In this document: positions 23,546 through 33,946 of the stretch, piece after piece
Position numbering within the stretch: the first letter of the stretch is position 1
Layout: the number at the start of each line of letters is the position of its first letter
From: Echinarachnius parma
Taxonomy: Eukaryota > Echinodermata > Echinoidea > Clypeasteroida > Echinarachniidae
Assembly: GCA_037951105.1 (NCBI GenBank)
Contig: JBAMJV010008041.1
Coordinates: 1 to 64,000 of the forward strand
Direction of reading: 5' to 3'
Length of the DNA: 64,000 nt
Program-made: the position numbers and the translations under genes
Notes under the pieces: generated by a model
What the model was told of the DNA's origin: nothing
Seen by the model: the letters and a program-made list of their open reading frames with translations, nothing else
Databases searched by the model: none

Positions 23546-24600
23546 ACATGTACTATGTATCAAAACTATTCGGACAGTTACATGGAGAGAGGGGTAAACA
23601 CAGCTCATGAGTAAACGTTCTTGGTGGAAGAAACTACTGTTTGTAAATGTATGTATTTATATAATTACCATGTGTATTAATTGTATTCATCATTGAAGAG
23701 TGCCAAATCAAATTACATAATCCACACGACCTAGCTCTTTGGCAATCGTACACATCGAACAACTTAATCCTCATCATGTACAATGAGAAGTCGATAACAA
23801 GTCAAGTGCTATTATATAGTATGTACAATTGATTCCACACTTTATTGTATATTATTGTGTGCAAAACACATTCATATATTTGTATCATGGACAGTACAGA
23901 AATGGTGGAAATATAGATGTTGGTTTTGCATTTGGTAATATCAGATCATTATCTACCAATGTAATACAGTTGGTATGACATCTGATTTTTACATCTCCAG
24001 TGTAAACATTATAAGACATTTAACAATATGCCATTATTACATTATAACAACTTACATTCCTCATACAAGTTTTGGGCAATACAGTGATGCAGCATATAGC
24101 CATATTGTATATAACAAATTATGACATATTATTTCAGATAATACATAAAGCAGTCTACATGAAAACATGGGAAGCACATCAAATGCCTGATATTGCACAC
24201 TAGCATGTGTACTATGTAGGCTACCATTAGGTCAGTGTGGCATGGTGTATAATATACCATTACATTATTTGCTACATTCATCAAAAGCATAATTATTAAC
24301 ATTGCATGTATTTTTATATAATGTACTATAGCATCAGATTTAAAGCACAATAAAAACAACAATATGCACAAAGCAGTGATAATGACCATATACAAGTTAT
24401 GGAGTAGGGCGAGTCGGAGGGGGCATATATCCCAATCCCCGTATCCACGCCATTTGTTATGCTTAATCTTTGTCCTTCTTATAAACAAATGTTATTCTAA
24501 GTCATGACATATATTTTACAAAGATCACGATAAATAGATATATCAATAAGTATGTATTTACATATCAAAATATAGCTGGGATAAAAGTGTTCATATAATG
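23546..24600. other. No gene recognised; segment related to window start
   Basis: AT-rich. The part at about 24,390-24,500 resembles bases 1-130 of the window. A minus-strand open frame here (119 codons) has a composition expected of AT-rich noise. Confidence 0.35.
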
Positions 24601-24738
24601 CGTAATATCACGTGCATCACAGACAAAGATCAGAGCCCCTTTACAGAAAGAGTTGCGATCGATTGTAAAGTTGCATTTAATGCAAGGCAGGGGTTGAAGA
24701 TCAGACCCCCTTTACAACGATTGTAAAGTTGCATTAAA

Positions 24739-25157
24739 GGGTACCACCACCCAAAATTAATATTCTTATTAAAGAAAGGTAACAATTCTTTAGTATTCCA
24801 TTCCATCAACAAGTTCACAAAAATATATTTCTAGAAAAAAAATATATAATTGGAAAACGCATCACCATTTTAAAGCATGCGTTCATGCGGTCTGAATTGC
24901 GAAGACTAATGTGTGCAGAGCGAACGAATCGCCCGGGAATCTATTGTCTACAAACGTACGCGTGAATAGCATTGGCGCACTCGCAAATGGTTGGCCCGTA
25001 TGGAACCAGGAAATAGTAGTGGTTCCGTAAGTGCTGGAAATGAGTTACTTTGTTTATGAATTACACAACCCTTTGCAAAATGTTGGGTATCTATTTGATA
25101 TCACAAAACGGTACCAAAACATATAATAATGTGTTGTTCTTTGCCTGGTGGTCCCCT
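24739..25157. mobile_element. TTAA-flanked MITE in the satellite, copy A
   Basis: The left side reads 'gttgcaTTAA' then AGGGTACCACCACCC. The right end 'gcctggtggtcccct' is followed by 'TTAAttgcagg'. Intact satellite units read 'gttgcattaaatgcagg', the empty site with one TTAA. The 419-bp insert has no open frame of note. Confidence 0.9.
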
Positions 25158-25790
25158 TTAATTGCAGGACATGGGTTGAAGATCAGGGCCCCTTTACAGA
25201 AATATTTGCGATCGATTGTAGAGTTGCATTAAATGCAGGGCATGGGTTGAATGTCAGGGCCCCTTTACAGAAAGAGTTGAGATCGATTGTAAAGTTGCAT
25301 TAAATGCAAGGCAGGGACTGAATATCAGGGTCCCTTAACAGAGAGAGTTGCGATCGATTGTAGAGTTACATTAAATGCAAGGCATGGGTTGAAGATCGGG
25401 GCTCCTTTACAGAAAGAGTTGAGATCGATTGGAAAGTTTGCGATCGATTGTAGAGTTACATTAAATGCAGGACATGGGTTGAAGATTAGGGCCCTTTACA
25501 GAGAGTTGCGATCGAGTGTAAAGTTGCATTAAATGCAAGGTATGGGTTGAAGATCAGGGCCCCTTTACAGAGAGAGGTGCGATCGATTGTAGAGTTACAT
25601 TAAATGCAAGGCAGGGACTGAATATCAGGGTCCCTTTACAGAGAGAGTTGCGATCGATTGTAGAGTTACATTAAATGCAGGGCAGGGACTGAATGTCAGA
25701 GCCCCTTTACAGAAAGAGTTGAGATCGATTGTAAAGTTGCATTTAATGCAAGGCAGGGACTGAATATCAGGGTCCCTTAAAGGGATCTTG

Positions 25791-26128
25791 TAACTTTGTT
25801 GACATCTGCAAAACGTGATGGATGGTTGATGTCCACAGGGTATTGTGTGAACATTTCAAGCTAAATGGACATTGCATGGCCAAGTAATGAGCGAAAATGC
25901 AAAGTGATATTCACTAACTCACTGCACTCACTTTGAACACGGTTTCAAAACACCACCGGAGTTTTTCTTATCTGAATACTTCGATCGTACATATCTTCGT
26001 AACGAAAGGGAAATTTGACAAACCGAAACCTGTCCCATGATTTTATTGTTAATACGAATGCAAGGTATGAGGGAACCGCTAGAATTACAATTTTATTTTG
26101 ATGATTTGGACAATGTTACTAAGTCCCT
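25791..26128. mobile_element. TTAA-flanked MITE in the satellite, copy B
   Basis: The left junction is 'ggtcccTTAA' then AGGGATCTTGTAAC; the right end GTTACTAAGTCCCT is followed by 'TTAAagaaagagttg'. Neighbouring satellite units read 'ggtcccttaacagagagag', the empty site. A related end lies at 28,188. Confidence 0.9.
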
Positions 26129-26149
26129 TTAAAGAAAGAGTTGCGATCG

Positions 26150-27554
26150 ATTTGTTGGCGCTACATTCCTAGATCTCAGAAAAGCGTTTGACGTCATACC
26201 CCATGACTTGCTTTTGTTAAAAATGTCTTACTTTGGAATAACTGACGTTGAATTGAAATGGTTTGAATCTTACGTAATAGATAGAAAGCAGTGTGTGTTC
26301 TATAAAGGAGAAACGAGTGACTTTCTCCCCGTGAGAACGGGGGTCCCACAAGGATCAATACTAGGACCACTTCTCTTTTGTTTGTTTATGAATGATATGT
26401 CAAATTTAAAACTGAGTATTGATACAAAAATCTCACTTTATGCAGACGATACAGCTGTATTTCACTCAGGTTTCGATGTTAGGAAAGTGCAGACAAATCT
26501 TCAATCAGATATAAATAAACTTAGTAAATGGTTTTTAGACAATGGTATGATTGTAAACTCAGACAAAACGAAGGTTATGTTGTTCTCATCTCGGCAGAAA
26601 AAAAATAATTGTAACTTCCAGATATTTATGAATGGTCAATTACTTGAAAATGTAACCAAACTCAAACACCTCGGTGTAACTTTTGAGCAAAGTTTGAATT
26701 GGTCATGCCACGTGGATGATGTTGTTAGGAAAATTGTACGATCAATTGCATGTATACGAAGAATTATGTCCTGTTTAACAATCGACAATTTGAAACAGTT
26801 GTATTTTACACTAATACTTCCGTACATAGATTATTGTTGCACTGTGTGGGGTTCTCTAACAAAAAGAGACATGTTGAGGATACAAAGATGTCAAAACAAA
26901 TATGCTCGAATGATTTTGAAAGCTGACTATAATACTCCATCATTGGGACTCCTTCACTCACTGAAGTGGCAGCCCGTTGAACAAAGAATACATTTTCATT
27001 ATTATGTTATGGTGTATAAGTTATTGCACAACCTTGCCCCACAATACCTTTGTAATTTAGTATATAGGCGTAATGCAGCATATTGTACTCGTTATACCAT
27101 TTCTAGCCAATTATACTTGCCAAAACCTAGAACTGAATATAGAAAACGCTCCTTCTCGTATGTTGCAAGTAAACTTTATAACGCACTACCTATGTATGTC
27201 CAAATATCTCCCACATTAAGCATATTTAAAAAACGCCTTCGGCAACACCAGTCCATTAAATGATATCGCAATAACTATCGCAATTTGATTTTTTATACAC
27301 TTAAGTTGAAATTTTTATTCTGTCATACCTCCGATGTAACTTTGTTTAAATTGCCAAGTTTTAAAATGATTTTTTATTATATTTATGTATTAATTTTGTT
27401 TATGTATGTATATCTTTATCCTGTGTTTTTCAATGTAAACGTTGTAATTTCTATCTGAAACAGGGCCCTCTTGTAAAGCAGGCCTTTGTGGCACTGAATG
27501 GGGCTACCCTGTGTTTTTAAAGAAGACTGAATAAATAAAATATAAATAAATAAA
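26150..27554 (+). pseudogene. 5'-truncated LINE encoding the reverse transcriptase C-terminal half
   Basis: Translation opens at the truncation point with 'GATFLDLRKAFDVIPHDLL' (RT motif A with catalytic Asp). It continues through GVPQGSILGPLLFCLFMND (motif B) and the catalytic YADD (motif C, 'KISLYADDTAVFHS'). It ends with a long C-terminal region containing 'YIDYCCTVWGS' and 'LLHSLKWQPVEQR'. The frame is uninterrupted to a stop near 27,261, so the insertion is young. A ~290-bp 3' UTR ends in 'aataaataaaatataaataa', a typical LINE tail. Endonuclease and ORF1 are absent, so it cannot move by itself. CR1/L2-like group. Confidence 0.9.
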
Positions 27555-27753
27555 TGTACAGTCAAACCTGTGACCACAAACAGTGACCACCAAAGGCAAA
27601 ACAGGAAAAGTGGCCACTGTAGACAGGTGTCCTCTATAGACAAGTCTCATTCACATTGATTTACTACCGTATGTGAGGGATCACTTTTGTTGGCCTCTAT
27701 AGACAGGTTGGCTGCTATAAACAGGTGTCTACTAAGAAATGTATGACTGTACA
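27555..27753. repeat. MITE with TGTACAGTCA termini
   Basis: Starts TGTACAGTCAAACCTGTG and ends 'tgactgtaca'. The interior repeats 'tatagacaggt'. A related end lies near 41,918-41,976. Confidence 0.75.
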
Positions 27754-28009
27754 TGGTTGTTATAATTCTTCATTGCTGGTATTTGCATCTAGCTTTACAG
27801 AGATATAGTAACATTGTCAAAATCCACAAAACGTACTTACTCTATACAGTATAGCTGTTCTCACATGCCTCATTGTATTCGTATTACCAATAGTAGCATG
27901 GAACAGGTGTCGGTTTTCCAAATTGCACTTTCGTTATAAAGATACTTATGATTGAAGTGTACATATTTGAAAGTCTCCCTGGGAGACTGTCAACTGTGCA
28001 CAAAGTTAT

Positions 28010-28187
28010 TCAATGAGTTAGCAAATATCACTTTGCATTTTCACTCATCACTCGGTCACACGACATTAATTGTCCATGTAATTTGCACACATCACTCGGT
28101 GGACGTATCTGATCACAGAAATAAACATGTTATCAACTCTTAAGTCAGCAGATTTTGTTCACACGTCAACAAAGTTACTAGATCCCT
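28010..28187. repeat. Fragment of a TTAA MITE (copy B family)
   Basis: The right end 'caacaaagttactagatccc' is followed by TTAA at 28,188-28,191. Internal blocks ('aatatcactttgcattttc', 'gttcacac') are the inverse of 25,791-25,930. The left end was not found. Confidence 0.6.
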
Positions 28188-28191
28188 TTAA

Positions 28192-31100
28192 GAATTGACT
28201 AGATGGGCAGAAATCATGAGAGAAAAACGCATGAAAAAAAAAAGAAAAACACAACAGTTAACGTACATTTACAAGTTTATTCGCATCAATCCAAGGAGAA
28301 TTTGCATGCGTTCATTCGGACTGAAGACATTGTGTGTTGAAATATGCACAAACACTTTACACCGTTACTACATATATTTATTATTTAACTCGCCCCCCAC
28401 TGCTATAAGCATATCACATTTTCGCATTTTTATCTACAGCAGTTTGTCTATATAATAGTAATATAAAAACAGCTTAGTTTTTTTTGTGTTATCCATCGGT
28501 TACAATACATGGACTACAATTTGATTATTTTATCTACCCAACGCAATACTAAAATATGATCCAGTATAGAAACGTTAATAAAATCAAAGATAGTGAATAG
28601 AATTAAAAACGTATAATCCATTTTCATTTTCCTTTAGAAATAATTATATAAGGTGAGAGCATTGGTAAAAAACACAACAATATTTAGTTAAGTATATATT
28701 GCTTCACTGTAATAAACTAATCAGGAGACATTGTTTTTTTTGTGAAATAATTAAAAATATATGTTTGAGTAAAATTCATACACAGATAACAAAGCCTATA
28801 TCAACTCCTAAGAGGCATAAGAAATACCTAAAATAGCAGACATTTGGGTTCAAAATATATCCTTCTTCATTTGTCAATGCAATTAATATTTGAGTATTCA
28901 AGGAAAGCGTGATTTACCAATATCTACTGAAAATGAATTTGTTACAGAATAACCAGTATGCATGAAGTGATATAAATGAGCACTGATAAACAAACTATAC
29001 TGTGTGTTATGGACAAAGCAGTTTCCACTAAATAGGTCAAAATAAAAGATGATAGAAAACTTCCATACATAAAAAGAGAAAACGAATTGTAATACATAAA
29101 ATACCAACCAACATGATCGTGAATGCATTAATATATACCTATCAATAACATATATCTTCCCGTGTTCATTTTTTTTTTATTACAATGATGGATAAAAAAG
29201 GTTATCACCAGTACAAGATTCAAAACACCAAACCCCATGAATGCGTTTCCAAAATTGAAGTTTCTTTCTTTTGTGATATATTAACCATGATACATTGCAA
29301 TTAAATTCATATTAATAAAGCCGGATGTGCGACACCAGAAAAATAGTTTTCCACCAAACCATCAAAGTTTTTACAAACATTATTATTGAATTAGGTACAT
29401 TGAGTAGATAACAAACGAACGCAACAAAAAGTAGCTTTTTGTTCACCAAATTATCTTGTGTGGGTGATTAGATATATTGATAAACGTAGAGGCTTTACAA
29501 AATATTACAAGGAATTAGCGAAGAAAACAGATTAATGAACCAAAAAGAACTTTTTCATTGAATCGTCTTTTGTGTGCAGATGCGAAGATTGTGAACATTG
29601 TGTGAATATTTAACAAAAATATTTAAAAAGAATAAGACGAAACTAGTCAAAGGCGGGAAAATTAATTTTGCTAGAAGCTCCGTTCCGAATGAGCGCACAA
29701 GCGGGTTACGTTTACGAGCAAAATGGAGGTTGACAAAAGACCGCGCACATCCAACGCTTTTCAACAAGATTTCAGACATAATTATTACTTGACAAAGAAA
29801 AATAAATTGGGGGAAAAAAACATTTTAATTCTGTGAAAAAAAACACCGCCTTTGTGGTTTTTCTGTCTTGCGCTCGACTCAAATTTGCATTGTGTTTTCC
29901 GAATCGTATGAGAACAAATGTATCTTCATAGTTGGTTTCACAGACGCTGGCCTTACGTGCGGTGATGTACATTTTAAAAGTAGAACGGCTATTCAAGTTC
30001 ATTCGCGTCTAATTCAGGGAGATCTCAAACATCAATCAGGGATATAGTTTGATGAAATACATGCAGCACAATGGGAATGGATCTGGCCCCATTTCATAAA
30101 ATGCTCCCAGGTTGTTTGTTGTAAGTGTCCAATTATTGTAACTACCATGGCAACAGCTAAAATGCTTAATGCTGATTGCCTGTTGCCATGGCAGTTTAAT
30201 ACAATAATTGGACACTTACAACAATTGAAAAAGTTTTATGAAATGGGGACAGATTTTCAGGGAGACATGACTTTGCAGCTCTGTAAAACAGCCGTCTATC
30301 AAATACAAAGGAAATCATGCAAAATAGAGAAAATCACGATTGTAATTATCTGTACAAAACAAATCTTGATTCATATATATGGTGAACAATGTAAGAACAG
30401 TACGACAACTGTTGTGTGCACTACTTTATTATTACTATCTATATATATACCTTTCACTGTACACGCCTTGCAAAAAACATAATGTATAAAAAGTAACGTA
30501 TTGTTTAATTTCTCATCTAGTGAAGCATGGTTAATTAAACAACAAAACAATAATGCATGATAATAGTTCCAACAGCAAAGTTATACCAGGAATGCCAGTA
30601 AAGAAAACGTAATGAAAAATAAACCAATACATTTTGAATTTACTTTTATGGTTGGAGTCATGCACTGTAGTATTATAATCAAACTGTGTTGCATTTATGC
30701 CAGTCTTTTCCAATCAAGTAACTTTTGTGGAACAAATTCTAGTGGCATCTGTGAATAAATTCATGGTAAGAAACAATAAAACAGATGTAATTTATGATCT
30801 TGACAAACCAACAAAAGGTCCTCTAAAATATGAACAAATTGATAAAGCCCTTGTTGTAATTTTTAAAGATAAAACTTCCATCATATAATACAAAACATTG
30901 CCTATCAAGAAGTTTTGAAGGTATCACATATTTTCTTATGATTTTCATTGTTTTCATCAGGTTCTATCGCGATTATCTCAAATACAGAAGGTAAAAAAAT
31001 GTCTTTTTTTTTTGCATATTAACCCATCATATACCGAGTAGGATGAAGAACATGTATATACAGCATTTAGTAGGTGTCTATTTGTGAAGAAATTCTTTTG

Positions 31101-33040
31101 TTTAAAAGGGGGAGGTTGACTCATTTTCTAAATCACCCCTCCCCCTCCACTCCCTGATTTGAACAATTCTGCATACAGACACCCACGCAGTATTGCATTC
31201 TTTTTCATTCGCTTTTACGCTGCTTAGGTTTTCTTTTCAGTCATGCAATAACAGTTGAGATCAAAGCGATGGTAGTGAATTTAGGATAGTTATACAATGT
31301 CAGTGATGCTAATTCATAATTTTAAATATACAAGGCCCACTTTTTTTCTTTTCATTACAATTACTTACATTATACCCCCATGGAGATGTTTTCTAAACAT
31401 ATGCATTATGTGCTCAATGTACAGGCGGCATCTGTATTAAAAAATCTGGCTATCTGTATTGTAAATTCTGGCTATACAAGTCCGATTATGACATATTAAG
31501 GATAATACAATGACATATACTTCCTATTTCCAAAACATGCAGCTATCACAACATATTTCCCCCAAATGTCCATATACTCTTTGTCTAATATGCATAAACC
31601 TGTACATTTTAGTTGCCACTCATTCTAACATTACATATATAATAACTTTCCTTCCCCTTTTCAAAATTACATTTAAAATCATTTTGTTGAGCCAGTACAA
31701 TACTTAAAACAGAAAAAAAAGGAACAGTGAAAATGTGCAGGATATAAATTACACTGAGTAGCAAGTAACGCTTCCAAACAGCTTTTTTGTCTGCGAAGTA
31801 AAAACATTTTACCAGTGTTATTGTCCTTATAATACTCATCTTAAATCGTCTCTTGTGAGGTAAACAAGTCAATTATAGCCAATTCTACGAGGCAATCATA
31901 AATGTTGACATCAATGAAATGATTTGCATTCTGTTAAAGATGGATTATCAGCAACATTAACAGTGCATGTTACAACTGATCATGATTTGAAGTTCTCCCA
32001 TCCAATTTCTTAATTACACGGGAGCAATAAATTTAGGATTTTAAACATGACCAGGATCTTTATCTGGATTTACAAAGCCTCAAATTGGCAACACTGTGGG
32101 ACATTTCCTTTACTAATCAATATACAAGTGCAAAATAAGATAAGTGAAGGAAATATAACATAGACAACTACTCAGAAGGATGTTCTTGGCAGGTGGAAAA
32201 GTAATTGTCCACTTTTTAGATGTCGTTAAAACATTAAAATATGACATGGAGAACTCACAAGGGACATGTTTAGAAGGTGGGAACATTTTTGTCAACTGTA
32301 TACAGAGTAAGAGAACTGTCTTCAAAACTTTGAAATATGACAAAGACAACTAACTCAGAGGAATAATCTTGGTAAATAAACTCTCCAGATCATGCAAACA
32401 ACATGGAAGCTGTATAATAACTGCATGTAAACATGGGTCAATTTTTTGAAATTACAGCAGCTAGCTAGAATATACAATGTTTTTGATCTGCTTAAATTGT
32501 ACCTTTATTCTACATACGACCTTTCCCAACCAAAAGTCATGCTTTCTAGAACATTATGACACACTTCTACCACTAATTACTAATGGATCATACACTCTGA
32601 CTCAACAATCTGAACTCTGAAGGAACCTTAGTTAAACCCATTCAGGACTGGTCCCGAAAATACTCCGGCTGGTGTCTATGGAAGATGCAATCTTTACCCA
32701 TCTACAATGAGTTAACATTGTATGCATATACTAGAATTGTTACCTGTATTTAAACATTTACATTATTATCTCTTTGTACTACTTCTCTAAGTTTTCTGGA
32801 TTACATATATCATCCTTGGTTTCCATAATTATCTAAAAAAGGCATTACCTAAATGATCTGTGGTGCGTTACTAAACTGTGTACAGTACGGGAACAGTTGA
32901 GCCTTATCAAGAATGGCCTGTAGTGCTATCTATCAACTCCACTATCAAAATGAATGCTTTACTGGAGAGTAAGGGCTTTCACCTACAATCTGTTCTCCGA
33001 TGAGACTAAATTACAATATTCCAATTAATGGAATTGCATT
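28192..33040. other. Long gene-free stretch downstream of TRPC4AP
   Basis: Apart from the element at 30,084-30,251, I find nothing: no exon, no long open frame, no clear tandem repeat. It lies beyond the minus-strand TRPC4AP stop codon, so its right part is probably 3' UTR. Poly-T and AATAAA-complement stretches are too common here to place the poly(A) site. Confidence 0.4.
30084..30251. repeat. Hairpin MITE with TGGCCCCATTTCATAAAA termini
   Basis: The left arm 'tggccccatttcataaaa', then 'gttgtaagtgtccaattatt', is mirrored by 'aataattggacacttacaac' and 'ttttatgaaatggggaca'. The centre also pairs ('accatggcaacag' with 'ctgttgccatgg'). Confidence 0.85.
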
Positions 33041-33042
33041 TG

Positions 33043-33700
33043 TTTTCAGACTTGTTGGGGAGAAGGGCAGGAGGGGTTCTCAGCTTGCTCTGAGGGGGTC
33101 GAGGGCATGTTTGGGGTCACTGCAACAACTGGCAACAGTCATTCATGAGTTAGTAGAGTGCTCTGGTCAGTTGGGGATGTTCTTGGCATAGTTATCACCG
33201 GGGTATCTGTTCTGTGGGAGTGACTGAATTCTCTCTCTCTTTCTTTTCCCAGAAAGTTTCAAGTTAGGGGCTTTTCAGTTTGTCCTGAGGAGGTCTGGGG
33301 CCTGTGTGGGGGCACAGCAGGGCAAGAGGTCGTCCATGTGTAAGGTAGTGTGCCACGGTCAGCGGATGGAGGGATGTTCATGGATCAGTTAAAAAGTTAT
33401 CACCAGGGTATCTGTTCTGAGATTATGACAGAATTATTTCTCTTTCTATTTAGTTTGTCTTAAGGAGGGTCAGGGGCCTGTGTTGGGGCACTGCATGGTA
33501 AGAGGTCGTCGATGTGAAGGTGAAGGTAGTGTGCCACGGTCAGCAGAGGAAATTCCAAACATTGTTATCTTTTCCGTAGGTCTTGCAGAATTCCCTCTCT
33601 TCCTTTCCCCTGAAGCTATTCAGTTTGTCCTGAGGAGGTCGGGGGCCTGTGTGGGGGCACGAGGCCATGCGTACGTAATGTGCCACGGTCAGCGGGGGAT
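33043..33700 (-). pseudogene. Four decayed tandem copies of the TRPC4AP terminal exon end
   Basis: Blocks at about 33,043-33,190, 33,266-33,370, 33,446-33,545 and 33,613-33,700 repeat the stop-proximal half of the true last exon (33,788-33,946). Shared text includes 'cagtttgtcctgaggaggtc', 'ggggcctgtgtggggg' and 'gtgccacggtcagcg'. The acceptor side and first half of the exon are missing in every copy. They lie downstream of the stop codon, in what should be 3' UTR. Confidence 0.85.
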
Positions 33701-33787
33701 AATCTTGGGATAAATATCACCAGGGTGTCTTTTCTGTAATAAGGTCTTCAGAATTCTCTATCTTTTTCCCCCAGGGTTGTTGGCTCT

Positions 33788-33946
33788 TCAGTTTGTCCTG
33801 AGGAGGTCTGGGGCCTGTGTGGGGACACTGCATGGCAAGAGGTCGTCCATGTGTAGGTAGTGAGCGACAGTCAGCGGGGAGTGGAGGTTGGTGCTGACCA
33901 ACAGATTGACCATGTCCTTCCACTTGCTGAAGCTGATGCAGGAACT
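33788..33946 (-). CDS. TRPC4AP: TRPC4AP terminal exon
   Basis: Acceptor CCTTCCAG before 33,946; encodes SSCISFSKWKDMVNLLVST and ends ...PDLLRTN with TGA at 33,788-33,790. The first part is the conserved TRPC4AP C-terminal block. The tail after 'YLHMDD' differs from vertebrates and lies in the sequence that was tandemly copied downstream. Confidence 0.88.
   Translation of the reverse strand, partial: SSCISFSKWKDMVNLLVSTNLHSPLTVAHYLHMDDLLPCSVPTQAPDLLRTN

Larger units (their letters stand above)
24630..26150. repeat. ~71-bp satellite derived from a MITE arm
   Basis: About twelve units begin 'agggcccctttacagaaaga', then 'gttgcgatcgattgtaaag', 'ttgcattaaatgcaaggca' and a 'gggactgaatatc' or 'gggttgaagatc' tail. 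The unit start matches the terminus of the inverted-repeat element at 34,508-34,675. The array is interrupted by two TTAA MITEs (24,739-25,157 and 25,791-26,128) and ends at a truncated LINE. Confidence 0.88.

Noticed and set aside
30697-30888. Small protein candidate starting MPVFSNQVTFVEQ
   Set aside because: Lies in a gene desert with no splice sites, homology or codon signal that I can recognise.
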